Below are positions 44,071 through 55,813 of a stretch of 64,000 bases of DNA, piece by piece. The stretch's first letter is position 1. The number at the start of each line of letters is the position of its first letter. This DNA comes from Dioszegia crocea (Eukaryota; Basidiomycota; Tremellomycetes; Tremellales; Bulleribasidiaceae): positions 1,066,500-1,130,499 of the forward strand of contig BCKK01000003.1 in the NCBI GenBank assembly GCA_001600615.1, in the 5' to 3' direction. The notes under the pieces are model-generated. The model saw only the letters and a list, made by a program, of their open reading frames with translations. It had not been told where the DNA came from and did not search any database. The translations under genes were made by a program, and so were the position numbers.

Positions 44071-46465
44071 TCATATACCCTTATCGGGTGTCTTCCGTCC
44101 CTGCCTATAGTCCTCCTCTCTTTCTTCTCTCCTGACTGAAGCCTCACCCTCGCTTTCTGTCGATACTACCACCTCCTTCTTCTCCCCTCCTACACACTCC
44201 CCCACTCGCTCGTAAAACAGCATAAAAACCTGACTTCTCGCCGGTACCAACGCCTCTGCCCCTACTTCCTCAATCTCATCATCACTGATCCGCAACCACC
44301 CCTTCCCAGGTACATTCCCACCTTCCGGCTCATCCCTCACTGGCCCAAAGTACATACAAGGCTCGCACGTACATCCATCCGGACAGCTCTTCTTGACATT
44401 CACTGGCCGTCTCCCCGACCCATCCTCGCCCGTCTTTATTGTCGGTTTCCGCCGTATGCAGACGTAATGACCCGAAGAGTGCGTATAGCCATAATGTAGA
44501 ATGACCGATTCGAGGCGGTACAACACTCGCTTTTGTACCACAACCTCCCCGCCCGCTTCGGCAGTAGCCAGTGCGCCCAACACGCCGGTCCGCTCGTCCC
44601 ATATACCCCGCGTAACAAAGCGGGTCAAATCCAGTATGAGGGGGAATCCCACTCGAGCTGATTTCTTCAAGAGAACACCGTATGGCGTATATTCACTCCG
44701 GATGAGATGTAGACGTAGTGTCTGTGGCGGCCGGGTTATAAGTGCCGCCCGAACCGATTCGGTATGTACCGTTTGCCACTTGATGGGTACTGCGGCGGTC
44801 GACGGTCCAGAAGACGAAGGTGGGAGGAGGGATTCGCCAAAGTGTGAGACGGTACCTGAGGCTACCATATCGCTGAGACGAGTTTCTAGGCGTTTGGCTT
44901 CTTTTGCACGCTTTCGACGAGCGGCAGTCATTTCGGTATTGGGAGCGGAGGGGGGAATTGGGGGTAGGTCTTCCAGTGCGCCGAAGGATCCTGAGCCGGC
45001 ACGTATGGGCGGGCTTTTGATAGATGAGGATGAAGCGGGATTGGAGAGACGGTCATATTCCGCCGTATAATGTGCGTGTGTCCGTTTGAGAGAACAGAGC
45101 TCGCACGTCACGTCTGAAAGTAGCTCGGGGGCTAGGTACTGCGCAATACAAGCATCGAGTGATACGTCGCCCTGTCTCGTTAGTATCTGGTCCGCTCGCA
45201 GCAATTCGAGGTGACAGTCCATCTCCTCTTGCAGATTCTCCTACTACGGAACACTTGACTCACGCTTTGTGGTAATGACAACTCCATCCCGCCGAGAGGC
45301 TCCATTCTTGTAGCCTCACACCATCCACAAACCCTACACACTCTCCGCCTCGCCATAAGTCCCTCCCAGGGCTGTGCGAGTCCTCTCTGCCTCTTAACAG
45401 TCTTCCTCGCTCCTTCTATCGCCTTCATTGCCCGCGTAGCCACACCAGGCGTTTTCCCAGCCACCCATTTTTGTAACGTCAACACTTCGCCAAGACCCCT
45501 TGAGCGCGATACTTCGCCTGCAACCTTGAGCGATTCGGCAGAGATAGCTTCGGCCAGAACGAGGAAGAGTTCATGTGCGTCTTGTTGCTCCCGCGTGCCG
45601 AGGAGGCGTCGGATGGCTGGGAGGGTAGATAGAGCTGAGAGAAGAGAGGATGGCCGGATAGCTCGTCGGGGCCGAGAGTGTGGTGTGTTGAGATCTGGGT
45701 GTCAGCTCTCATATTTACGGATGGGGCATTGTCATCATAAGCGGCATACCTTGCAAGACTTCCAGAAGCGTGTCTGCGACTGGAGTTGGAACATCTAGCT
45801 CTACAGCCAGATCGATATTCCGCTCTAGATGAGTGATGAGTGAGGGCACCGAAGCGAGTGACTGTGTGTCAGCACCCTTAGGATCTTGGTTGACATACCT
45901 GCAGCACAGAGTTCATGTAGCAGAGCGTTCCGCTAAGGTTTACCATACCAGGATAGTACTCTTTATCGCCTGTGTCCAGTCAGCTAATGATCCACACAAA
46001 ACCATAGTCAAAATACTCACCCTCCGGCGCTGGAGCTCTCCGGCGTCGCTTAACTTTCCCACTATCATCTCCCGAAACTCTGCCCTCCATCCTAATCCCA
46101 TCTTCACTCTCTTCCCTTCCAGTGCTCCCGAACGCACCACCACCAAAAAATCGCAGTATGCCCAGAGCCATGTCGTTCCCTGCTTGAAAGAAGCCCGAGA
46201 AGAGGGTTGCGTAACCGACAAGGACGATATGGTAGATTGACGCAAAGACTTCGTATATGTCTACAGGCCAGCCTGAGGTCGGCGAGCCGTACGATGAGTA
46301 CCCTGACGAAGGGTTTGAGTAGTGTTCACTAGAGTTCCAGGTATCGGCCTCCGGCTCGTCGTCGTCGCCGGGGACTCTGTATCTATCCTCGGAGGCAAGA
46401 GTATTGAATTGATGGCGGCGGCGTATTATAGGAACAGGGTCTTGCTTTGGGTTCAAGAGGGACAT
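44071..46465 (-). CDS. Membrane-anchored ubiquitin-specific protease (UBP16-like)
   Basis: Deubiquitinase with an N-terminal membrane segment. Seen: start MSLLNPKQDPVPII; hydrophobic stretch IYHIVLVGYATLFSGFF (about residues 75-90); Cys box YYPGMVNLSGTLCYMNSVLQ across the intron near 46020-45970; QDAHELFLVLAEAI helix; zinc-ribbon cysteines CRVCGWC and CELC, and the His box GYTHSSGHYVCIRRK followed by SQVFMLFYER. The N-terminal anchor plus these boxes resembles mitochondrial outer-membrane yeast Ubp16 and animal USP30; location is inferred from that. Inserts rich in Ser and Glu lie between the boxes, including a Cys-rich PDGCTCEPC loop after the His box. The gene is divergent from MZT1 with 198 bp between starts. 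Confidence 0.87.
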
Positions 46466-46663
46466 GGGGGCTCAGACATGCCTGATAGAGGGCCGTGGAG
46501 CGGGTTAAGGTGGAGATGAGTGTTGAAAGGAGAGGTATAGCGAGGATGGGAAGGTCGAGGTTTGAGATTTTGGAACAAAAGGCAAATGGTTTCAGATCTT
46601 TGGTTCATCCATCGTCAATCATCCTATCTCAAGCTTGCCTCGCAGAGGCTTCTCTTTCAAGCG

Positions 46664-47089
46664 ATGTCCACAGCGCAGGATGAACTACGACTCCAGAATG
46701 CTAGAGAGACTATAGACTGTACGTTTTCTCCCTGGGTGGCATGAGCAATACTCACATACTGACGCGTCCTGTTAGCGCTTCACGACCTCTCTCAGCTCTT
46801 ATCCACAGGTAAGTCTGCTCTGACCGAAAGATCCTCAAGCGTCAAGACTGACAGGCAGGTCTTGATAAGCAACAACTATCAATATGCGTCGGGATGATTG
46901 AAGCTGGTGCCAATCCTGATACTTTGGCGGTATGTCTCTTTTACTCTCTGATCAATACCATACACCTGACGCGCTGTGGCATTGCGTGAGTGGGAGCTGA
47001 TTGAGCAGGCAGTGATCAAAGAGCTAAGAAGGGAGAACGAAAAGCTGGTAGCCAAGCAGCAACATTCTGGAGAAGGCACGGGGAGATAG
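46664..47089 (+). CDS. MZT1: Mitotic-spindle organizing protein 1 (MOZART1), 79 aa
   Basis: Small helical protein that binds N-termini of gamma-tubulin complex proteins and recruits gamma-tubulin complexes to microtubule-organising centres. Seen: exons 46664-46718, 46776-46808, 46859-46929 and 47009-47089 sum to 240 nt in frame. The sequence ARETIDSLHDLSQLLSTGL, then DKQQLSICVGMIEAGANPD and TLAAVIKELRRENEKL, is the full family signature. Length agrees with other fungal MZT1 proteins (about 70-90 aa). Four tiny exons and a product under 80 residues make it easy to overlook. The promoter is shared with the ubiquitin protease. Confidence 0.95.
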
Positions 47090-47421
47090 CTTGTCCCCTG
47101 GCGCCGGGCACGAAGAATGTCAGAGGGATATCAGTACGGGATGTATGCGGAGCTCTAGGAACTGTACCATAAGGTTGTATGAATGGCTATGTAACAGAAG
47201 CTTCGAGAGCCGTGTGCTAGCCTATCGAGCCCTGGGAGCATCTGTGAAAGCTTTGAGCAGCTCCGCGGAATAGCTCAGGATGAGCATGGCAGGGCACTCC
47301 GACGCTACAGATACCCATGGATATCGAAGGAGTGTGTACATTAAAATATAATTATAGACAGAACAAGGTTGAAGATCGCACATCCCGCAGATCCGGCGTA
47401 AAGGAGAACAGCATACACCGT
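47090..47421. other. Spacer between convergent MZT1 and G-alpha genes
   Basis: 332 bp of 3' sequence; nothing else recognised. Confidence 0.5.
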
Positions 47422-48862
47422 TCATAGAAGACCGCAATCTCGTAGGTTGGCTATTGAGGTCAGCTCAGTATCTTACTGTCTAGCCAGGACCGCAGGAAAA
47501 AAAGAACTCACTCTGAATAAGTAAGTCGTTCACCGCTGAAATGACAAATGCCAGAGCTTTGGTATCTGTCGCATCGGTGTAATGCTGAAGGGTCAGTGAC
47601 TCAGTTGAGGGTCAAGCATAGTACGTGGAGCTCACGACAACTCACGGCATAGATAGATTTCGAAGGGTTCTTGTTGAGGCATATAAACTTCTCAAGCAAG
47701 AATGCACAAGCCGCATCGTAATTGTTTCCAGATTTATAATCGGGGAAGATCCGGTTTAGTGGCGAGTAAGGCAATTTGGCGCGGAAGATGTCAATCTTGT
47801 TCAAGAATAGGATGACGGAGGTCTTGATGAACCATCGAGAGTCTGCGACTGATTCGAAGAGCGTTATAGCTTCGCTCATCCGGTTCACTGTTTCGTCTTC
47901 GTATAGCTTTTGATCGTCTGGCAGGTCAGCGACGATCTCCGCATCGCTAGACATCTGAAAGATGACTCACACTCGCTGATGGCGATCAAGAAAACAAGGG
48001 CTGTGACTGAATCAAAGATGTTGAGCCACTTCCGCCTGGAGGTGTCAGCTGTAGTCACGTCTTGGGGATGATCCTAGCTCACCTTTCAGACCGCTGACCT
48101 CCGACATCAAACAGCTTGTACGTCAATTCGCCAATCTTGAAATGCGTCTCGGTGATTCCTGTCGTCTTGACTCGCGCACGTAGGATATCCTGGTCGCTGG
48201 GAGTGTAGTCTTGTGATGCAATACGTGTGATTGCGTCAAAGAAGCTATGACATCAGCCCAAGTCGACGCAGAGGTATTGAAGAAGAATACTCACTATGAT
48301 GCAGAGTCATTCAACTGAAGCTCGTTTCTCCGTTCAAATGTCTCCCTCACGCCCTGATCTCTCCATAGCCCCATCACAGCATCCACAAGCACGGGCGGCA
48401 TTTGGGCCCCCTCAACCTGGACCGGCGCGTCCATGATGACTTTGTATCGTCCCTCGTTCGCTGGGTGGATGGCGATTTCCATCAATGCCACACCGTCAAG
48501 AAGGACGCGCATGGATTGGATGGTATTGGAGTAGACAATCTCGCGGAAGGCTTCTCGTTCTTCGGCATCGTAAGGTCTGAGATGTCAGCGAAATGTCTTG
48601 AAAGAGATGGATGACGATATGGTAACCTACTTGTTGTAAATCAACCTCATCTGCTTGAGCACTGTTGATTTCCCAGACTCTCCAGCACCTAGCAACAGCA
48701 TCTTGATCTCGTTCCGCATATTGGCCCGATCGCGCTTGAGCTGGTCTTCAATCTCTTGGTTGCCTGACGATAGTCAGCTGGCTGACGACACTGTATGTGA
48801 AGGGGCAAGAACTGACGCGCTCTGCCAGCGGAATCCTCCTCGACCGATTGACTGCAGCCCAT
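47422..48862 (-). CDS. Heterotrimeric G-protein alpha subunit
   Basis: Couples seven-helix receptors to nutrient/cAMP or pheromone signalling. Seen: start [10 protein letters not shown] gives Gly2 for myristoylation and Cys3 for palmitoylation. Switch and nucleotide motifs follow: [24 protein letters not shown] (switch I with the conserved Arg), [13 protein letters not shown] (switch II with Gln), FLNKIDIF, and YTDATDTKA. The end is NNLRDCGLL, the receptor-contact tail. Intron junctions fall near 48822-48760, 48630-48575, 48300-48245, 48083-48034, 47974 and 47640-47450. All catalytic residues are wild type. Which Cryptococcus paralog (GPA1, GPA2 or GPA3) it corresponds to cannot be fixed from this window; the CGLL end fits several. 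Confidence 0.93.
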
Positions 48863-50243
48863 CTTGGTGAGGTCGTATGTGTGAAGGGGATTGACGGGAG
48901 AAGTGATCAAGAGCTTGCGAGGTGGAGATAGTGGTGAAGGAGTGAAGGTGAGAGATCGAGCGTGTCTCCACAGAAGTTGGATTAAGGTTGAGGTGCGTTT
49001 GGATGATGGACCTTGGTAATAGGAGACTGGTACTGAGCGAGTCAGCAAGACGAAGATGTGAAGGGCAAGATATTGGTAGAAAAGGGGTGCATTTATAAAG
49101 GGTCCATGAGAATAGAAGCCGAGGAGAGGTATTAGGAAGGCCGAAGGCATGGCCAAAGGACACCAATTTCCGAAAAGGACAATCAAATCGTCCGAGCGCC
49201 CTGTCCTTTCGGGGATCACTCCATCAAGGACGTGGGCGAGAGTGTGAAGGATGGTGGTATGTCTGAAGAGTAGGACGCGAGGACGCAAGGACGCACTCGA
49301 AGGGACAAAGGCGATGACTCACTATCGGGCGCTTTAGTAGAGGATGAAAGACAGAGGATGAAGATGATAGATCGTCGGGTCCGATGTCGCCCGTTACTTT
49401 ACTGATCTCTCGCCACCGGTACGGCTGTGTGTGATCTCGGGAGCAGTGCGGAGCTGTAGGCAGTGCCTGTACCTGGGCCTGAGTTGGAGGTGAAACCGAT
49501 GCACCTCTGAATGAAACGCAAGGTTACGTCGAGGTCCGAGCGAGATGAAACCGAAAAATCGCAATGAGGAATGGCGGCCGTATGAGGGAGGACGGGACGG
49601 TGGGGGTGTCGTGTAGGTATGCTGCGCACCTATAGGGTGTGGGTGTGTGAAGGCTGACGTGTACCCAATGTAAGGGTTAGTCGAGTAGTGTATTCGATGA
49701 GGATGAGGATGAAGGAGAAGGGATAGCCTCGTGAAGGTTGTAGGTGTCCCGCTAATCATGTCTTCCCGTCCTCTCCATCCTTCCCCATCCCCGTCTGCTA
49801 CCGACGACACACACAGCCACACATCTTCCTCCTCGTGGACCCTTCGGAGCCTTTACATCTCAAACCTTATATCCCCGTGGTCATCTTTCAAGCCGGAAGT
49901 GGTTGAAAAGCGGCCAAACAAAGCTGTCACGGGACACGGATGGCAGGCCTGCGTTCTGGTCCGACTAGCGCCGTACATACTGTCCGATAGGTCGAGGGCT
50001 GGAGAACAAAAGGCGGCTCAAAAAGGCAGGGAATCTGCATTCTGAAACGACAACAAAAAGACTATGCCCGTGCCTTAAGCTAAAGTTGCCTCTTTGGGGA
50101 ATTTAGAGGTGACCGAGGACAGGCAGCTGGGAAAGGCCTTCCTTGGCTTTGCATACCTTACTTTCCTTTCGGCTCTCTTCGGGCCTTGTCTCTTAAGCCT
50201 TCAGCGGAAACGAGACTGAACTCTGGGGTTGGGGAACGATGAG
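48863..50243. other. 1.4 kb divergent region between G-alpha and TBC genes
   Basis: The longest gene-free stretch. TTTATAAA at about 49090-49097 could be the minus-strand TATA box of the G-alpha gene, implying a 230-nt leader, perhaps with an intron. Frames at 48774-49288 (-), 49394-49822 (-) and 49731-50045 (+) show no families. Nothing else supported. Confidence 0.4.
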
Positions 50244-50247
50244 ATGA
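50239..50247 (+). promoter_or_regulatory. Minimal two-codon upstream ORF overlapping the TBC start
   Basis: ATG-AGA-TGA at 50239-50247; its stop overlaps the main ATG at 50244-50246 (ATGA). It would force leaky scanning or reinitiation if included in the mRNA. Confidence 0.45.
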
Positions 50248-51945
50248 GCACGAATCTTCAAGATTATGTCGAGCTCTTGAATGCCGAGCAGCATGTTCAA
50301 GTCGACAAGCTTCAAGATCATGCACGGCATGGTATCGCCCCGAGGGTCCGAGGCGTATGTTCATGACGTTTTAACTGGCCTATAGCCTAGCTGACGAAGT
50401 AGGAAGTATGGATGTACCTTCTTGGCGTCCTGAATGAGGATAAGACCCAGGAGATCACGACAGTCATGGCCCTTTCTTCATCTTACGCTCTCCTCCCTTC
50501 TTCCCTCCCCTCGAACCTATCTGCGCTCCTACTCAAAACTGCACTGCGGCACCATACCCACCGATTTTTCAATCCGACATATGCCGGGCTGATATCGAGC
50601 ATCACGGCAGAACCAGTACTGGAGCAAACAGCACCGGACAGGGGCAGAGATGTGGGGGGCAAGCAGCTGAGTGGACCGTCGGCTGCCTCTTCTGCGGGAG
50701 CAACGGGGGTGGACGGAAGTGGGTCCAGGTCAGGAGGTGGAGCGGGGTCGGATACAATAGGTGCAGGGGGTGCATCATCTTCCTCGAGTCCCAAATTCGG
50801 TCAATCCGCTTCGGCACCGATCCCCACGGCCGGCGGCAGCGTATCCAGTAGTCCTCCATCCACCACTACAAGCGGCCCATCCTCTGGCTTCCTACATCGA
50901 CCCAGTTCCACTACATCACCTTCCGCACCTCTCAACTCCACTAATCCCACTACTTCCTCCGCTCCAGCTTCTGCGCCCAGCACTGCTGCTGCTCCTACGC
51001 CAGCACCAACCGATGACACGCAAACCCTTCGTATGCAATACGGCCGTTTCTTGCCCCCGCCTCCTACCTCTCCACACTCCCGGCACTCATACCTCGCAAT
51101 ACTGGAGGAGGTGTTGGGCAAGTTCTACCACTCGGAGCGAGAAGAAGGGAGAGATGGGGAGTATAGACGTCGGTCAGTGGGTATGGACACGGGATGTGAG
51201 GAAGAGTGGGTGTGGTTGGTCACGCCATTTATGTGTTGTTTGACAAGACCAGTGGCGGTATATCTTGGATTTCAGAAGTTGACAGAGCGGATGCGTAAGT
51301 CCCTCGCCATACCCAATTAACGGATTCTCTGAAGCTGATTGTTTGACAGGTCATTTGCCTCCTTTATCTTCCCGCCTAGCGATGTTTCTCACCCTCTTTC
51401 GTATGGCTCTACCCGAACTATTCCTCTATTTTGAGGACGAGCAAGTACGGTATCAAGATATCGGGCTAAGCTGGGTGCGGACACTGTTCGCAAAGGAGAT
51501 GTGGCTGGGGAATGTCATGCGGTTGTGGGGTACGTCATTTTTCATCTTGGGTCGTGCCCAACAACAGGAATCACTACCAATACTTGGTCAGAGACATACA
51601 TGCAACAATGCTGATTGTTCCAGATGCATACCTCGCTGCGGACGACACGTTTGAGTTACACTGTTACGTCTGCGTTGCAGTACTCGCCACATGCCGAGAG
51701 TAGGTCCAACTCCTCATTATTGGTGGATCCCGATCTAACACTCTCTTAGAACATTAGAAGAGCTAGACGGTTCTGAAGTCAAGATGATGCTTCTCGACTT
51801 ACCTCCACTGGATATTGATAGAGTGAGTCGACACATAGGATGGTGGTATTTAACAAACGAGGCTGACATTTACCTTCCGCAGTTACTGCAAGATGCTGCG
51901 AATTTGCGCGTAACATACTCGATTCCGCGTCCAGTCGACGAGTGA
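50244..51945 (+). CDS. TBC-domain Rab GTPase-activating protein
   Basis: Accelerates GTP hydrolysis on a Rab in membrane trafficking. Seen: MSTNLQDYVELLNAEQHVQ, then HGIAPRVRGEVWMYLLGVL (motif A, with the Arg-Gly entry to the TBC domain). A roughly 150-residue Ser/Gly/Pro-rich insert (about 50640-51050) splits the domain, then WVWLVTPFMCCLTRP, HLPPLSSRLAMFL, and PELFLYFEDEQVRYQDIGLSW with WVRTLFAKEMWLGNVMRLWDAYLA and a C-terminal helix. The canonical IxxDxxR finger is not evident in the form seen here and may lie in the insert-bearing exon, so catalytic competence is uncertain. Junctions near 50360-50402, 51295-51351, 51530-51624, 51701-51750 and 51824-51881. End at TGA 51943-51945. Confidence 0.8.
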
Positions 51946-52571
51946 TGCCTGGCCTGGTAGTGTAGAGGGTGATGTTTGTATCGATATTCCAGAACCTCTA
52001 TCGATACAAACAAGGCTCAAATTTGTGGTTCGAAGCATCCAATAATCCTCGCTCAGACATCCGGTCGTCAGTGCCGCATTTACATTGCCGCAAATGATGT
52101 GCCGCATCGCAAAGGCGCGTGGTCAGTTCGCAAGGAACGGACACGCCCCGCTTTGATCGACATTCAGGCAAGATTAGACTCAGGCACGGCGCAAGGCCAC
52201 AGCCTCGTGATACAAGAGCGACTTCCTTTGGGCCTCAGAAAAGCTCAGATTGCGATGTCACTCATCGACAGGCTCTCTATACCAGCAGTCTTGTGCGACA
52301 GGCGAGTACGGCCGTATGCATTGCGACCTATATACGGATCGGAGTTGCTGCATGCGGATCCGGGAGAAACAAGGGCCCGATCGCTGGCCCGAGCGGGGGC
52401 CGTGCCGCGTGCCTGGATCTGTAAGAGATAAGATTAAGCTCCGAGAAGTTGAAGTTGGTCAGCCTCTCTTCACCTTCCACGTCTCAAATTTCCCAAACAT
52501 CCTTCTTTCCTTCTCTATTACATCTATCCAGGCCTTCATCCAACCTCCTCCCCTTCGTCCAACGACACAAC
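51946..52571. other. Intergenic region before the SRPBCC gene
   Basis: 626 bp. Frames at 51976-52431 and 52250-52591 overlap each other and show no conserved domain. The last 100 bp is pyrimidine-rich, as for a transcription start region. Confidence 0.45.
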
Positions 52572-53201
52572 ATGATCTCTGCCGAAATTGAAATCAACGC
52601 CCCACCAAGGGTCGTCCGTGAAGTTGTGAGTATCACTAGTGTTGACCTCGCGTTCCAAAGGACGTTCAGCGTTCAGCGGCGACAAAAGTGCACGAAGCAG
52701 TCTACTAACCCACCAGCTCCTCGACTTCCCGAACCTTACCAACTGGCACGACAAGTCATTCTTCCTTAGCATCACAGTCGCCGCGCCTGCGGACAAGACG
52801 ACGGGTTATGATTTGAAGAAGGGCGATAAGGTCCAGGTGGCGTTTGTCGGTGCGAGCTTTGCGGGTACCATTGTTGTGAGTTGCGACTTATCTGGTTCCA
52901 GGAGCCATCTCTTCCATACCAAGAGATAAGACATACGCTGACGATGCAGGACAACGAGCCCCACCTGTTCAGCTGGCTCGGCTCCATCCCTTACATCTTC
53001 AGCGGGAAACATCACTTCCGTTTCGCCCCCGTTGAAGGCGATGCCAACAAGACCCTCTTCACCCAAGATGAAGCCTTCACTGGTTTGCTCGCATTCACCA
53101 TGTCCTTCTTCTCCGCCAAGACGCTCACGGGGTGGAAGAAGGTTAATGAGGATTTGAAGGTGGTGGCAGAGGCAAAGTGGGCGAAGGAGCAGGCGGCTTG
53201 A
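52572..53201 (+). CDS. SRPBCC/START-like (polyketide cyclase-type) hydrophobic-ligand-binding protein, 154 aa
   Basis: Seen: exons 52572-52625, 52717-52875 and 52950-53201 (465 nt, in frame). The fold signature is at the start, AEIEINAPPRVVREVLLDFPNLTNWHD, followed by strands KKGDKVQVAF and GTIVDNEPHLFSWLG, the HHFRFAPVEG strand and the long C-terminal helix AEAKWAKEQA. This order is that of small SRPBCC proteins (PF10604-like), which bind lipids or other hydrophobic ligands in a deep cavity. No signal peptide or membrane segment. No specific ligand or pathway can be named. The next gene, on the opposite strand, is 170 bp away and convergent. Confidence 0.83.
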
Positions 53202-53370
53202 GCTGGAGGTCAGGAAGCAGTAGAGCGGTCAGATTAGATTGTACCATATTCGATAATTGATCAGTATTAGTGCGTATAATGTCAGGCAACATGATCACAT
53301 ACGGTTTCTAAGGCTACACAGGTCAGAAACAAGAGATTCTAAATAGGATATCGGCCTCGTCTAGCACCAA

Positions 53371-55123
53371 TTAAGGGATCGACTCGTGCTTGTGGTCATC
53401 GGGTCGACCCTCTTCACCTTCAACTTCAGGGTTACGGTGCTTCTCGCCATGTTCAGGCTTAGTTTCCTTGGCGTCCTTCTTGACTACCATCCTGGTCCAA
53501 GCTCTGTTAAATCAGCTAGTGTCCCGTGCTCAAGTGGACAGACAGCCTGACTTACCGCTCGTATTGAACAGCAGGAGCGACCGCGACGCCCAGCTCCTGT
53601 GCTGCCTCAAGCGGGAAGTCGATATCCCTCAACACCTGCCTGGCCATGAAGATAACATCCGCCTCGCCGTCCTGGAGGATAGCGTTCGACTGCTCCGCCT
53701 CGGTGATGATTCCAACAGCGCCGACGAGGAGGTTGGGTACATTCTTCTTGACGTGCGCAGCAAAGGGAACCTCTGTAGACTGTCAGCGATTGCGACAACA
53801 TCTGACAAGATGGAACTTACGGTACTTGGGTCCAACCTCGATTTTCTGCCTCTTATCATTCCCACCCGAACTGACATCGAGAAGATCGACGCCGAGGTCC
53901 CTGAGCTGGGCTGCGAACAAGGTAGTCTGCTCAATACCCCACCATCCCCACTCTTCCGTCTGCCCAGGGCTGGCCTTCTCGGGACCCTCGACCTCTTCGA
54001 GCCAGTCACTGGCGGAAAGACGGTAGTAAAGGGGTTTGTCCCAGACTGCACGGACAGCCTTGGAGACTTCAAGCGGGAGTCGGAGACGGTTCTCGAATGA
54101 CCCGCCGTATTCGTCCGTCCGCTTGTTGGAGAGGGGCGAGGCGAACTCTGTAGAGTCAGCAAAGAGGATGAGGCAAGTAAGTAGAGGGACGTACCGTGGA
54201 ATAGATAACCGTGAGCGCCGTGAATCTCAATAAAGTCGAAGTCGATCTTTTTGCATCGCTCCACAGCGGCCAAAAAGGCCTTTTTGAGATCTTCAATGTA
54301 TTCGGGGCTGGCCTCGATTGGGTCGGGATAGTCATCAGGGCTGAAGTTGATAGCGGAGGGTCCAACAACTGGAGGTATCAGCTAGTATCCCTGGAGACGA
54401 CCACACGGAACTCACCCTTGCTAGGCCAGCCACCATTGGCATCACTGGCGGTACTTCCTCCCTTCCAGCCAGAATCACCGGCGATCATCTGAACCCATGG
54501 GGCCAGGGTCGACGCCTTACGTCCGGCATGTGCGAGTTGGATACCGATCTTGCCATTATGGGCGTGTACGTAGTCTACGATTCGCTTGAATCCGGGGATA
54601 TGATCGTCAGACCAGATACCCTATCTTTGTCAGCTCAGTCCTCTTATCTAACTCTGCTAGACATACTGAATCTTCAGGTGTGATTCGGCCCTCTGGTACG
54701 ACGGCCGAAGCCTCCACCATGATACTTCCCCAACCACGCATGGCCATAGAGCCCAAATGGACAAAATGGTGGTCTGTAGCCTTTCCATCATCTGACGAGT
54801 CTACGAAATCAGCCCTTTCTCCTTCCAACTCATCAGCGAATGCAGGACTTACATTGACACATCGGCGAGACCCAAAGACGGTTAGGGAAAGTGACTCCGC
54901 GGATAGTCAACTCTTCGAAGAGTTTAGGCGGAGTGGCATTCTGTGGGAATTGGCTCGAGGGGAGGACAGAACCGATAGCGTAGGGCTGGACAGGGATTGA
55001 TTCGTGGTAGTTTGGTACTTTAGGGTTGGGGAAGGGTGCGATTTGAGCAGGTGAAGGCGTGGAAGTACCGTTGGCGCCGTAGGCGTATCCCTTGGGTGTG
55101 AGACTGACGGCGGGTTGAGTCAT
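53371..55123 (-). CDS. NADH:flavin oxidoreductase (old yellow enzyme, YqjM/xenobiotic reductase type)
   Basis: FMN-dependent ene-reductase that reduces activated alkenes and xenobiotics. Seen: start [39 protein letters not shown] at the barrel start, with Cys in the YqjM-like position; [53 protein letters not shown], holding the His pair that binds the substrate; [16 protein letters not shown]; and [10 protein letters not shown] then [13 protein letters not shown]. Exon junctions near 54865-54800, 54670-54620, 54416-54372, 54197-54150, 53822-53773 and 53556-53503. An acidic/basic tail ([12 protein letters not shown]) follows the usual end. Family members are typical oxidative-stress genes, which suits the palindromes seen upstream. 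Confidence 0.92.
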
Positions 55124-55813
55124 TGTGTTTGGTTTTACTGATGTGGAGTGGATGAAGTGCTGGGTTGAGTGTGACAAGGAATTCTGTGGGAGCTCAAATG
55201 GGAGGTTAGAAGAAACTGGAAAAGAGCAGAGTTGACGCTAACCTTTATACTTGTCTGAGCCTGAGCGGCCTTCTGAGCATACCCATACCTCCACCTCCAC
55301 CTCGGTTGGTAAGACGGTTACGGCCGTACGACGTCATTGCACGTTTCGGATACCGGTGTATCCGGGTGGTCCTACTGATTCAATCATGGCTTGCCGTGCA
55401 GTGCCGAGACTCTTCTTGCTGCTGAAGTGTTGAGAAGATACAAAGGCTGCAATATTCAACGGCCGCGGACGACGAAGCGGTGCCTCTGCAAAGGCCCGAC
55501 CCGTGTGCTGTCAAGGGATGTGCCCGACGTCCTCAGCTTGTACTCAGCTCCGCGTAGTTTGATTGTAGCATAGCACCTATATATAACGAGATGGATGGCA
55601 TAGAGTATGACAGACATGACCAACATGCAAGTATGCCACAGCCTATAATCTGCCTTTACATACTATACCATAGGCTCAACCTAATACCCCGGATCTACAG
55701 ATCTACAGCCCGATGATCTTTCCCCACATGTGTCCCTTCATCTTTTCATTTTTCACCCTCACTTCATTCCAAGCTAACCCAACACATCAATCTGCCCATT
55801 CTCCCCAACATCA
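55124..55813. other. Region between the oxidoreductase promoter and the SWI1-like gene end
   Basis: 690 bp holding the oxidoreductase promoter and the 3' end of the SWI1-like gene. No other gene supported. Confidence 0.45.
55319..55337. promoter_or_regulatory. Palindrome and CRE-like site upstream of the oxidoreductase
   Basis: TACGGCCGTA (55319-55328) is a perfect 10-bp palindrome, directly followed by GACGTCA (55330-55336), seven of eight bases of a CRE/ATF site. They lie about 200 bp upstream of the oxidoreductase start. Function is inferred from form and position only. Confidence 0.35.

Noticed and set aside
49394..50045. Frames on both strands upstream of the TBC gene
   Set aside because: Low-complexity Ser/Pro/His composition without domains; they overlap one another on opposite strands.
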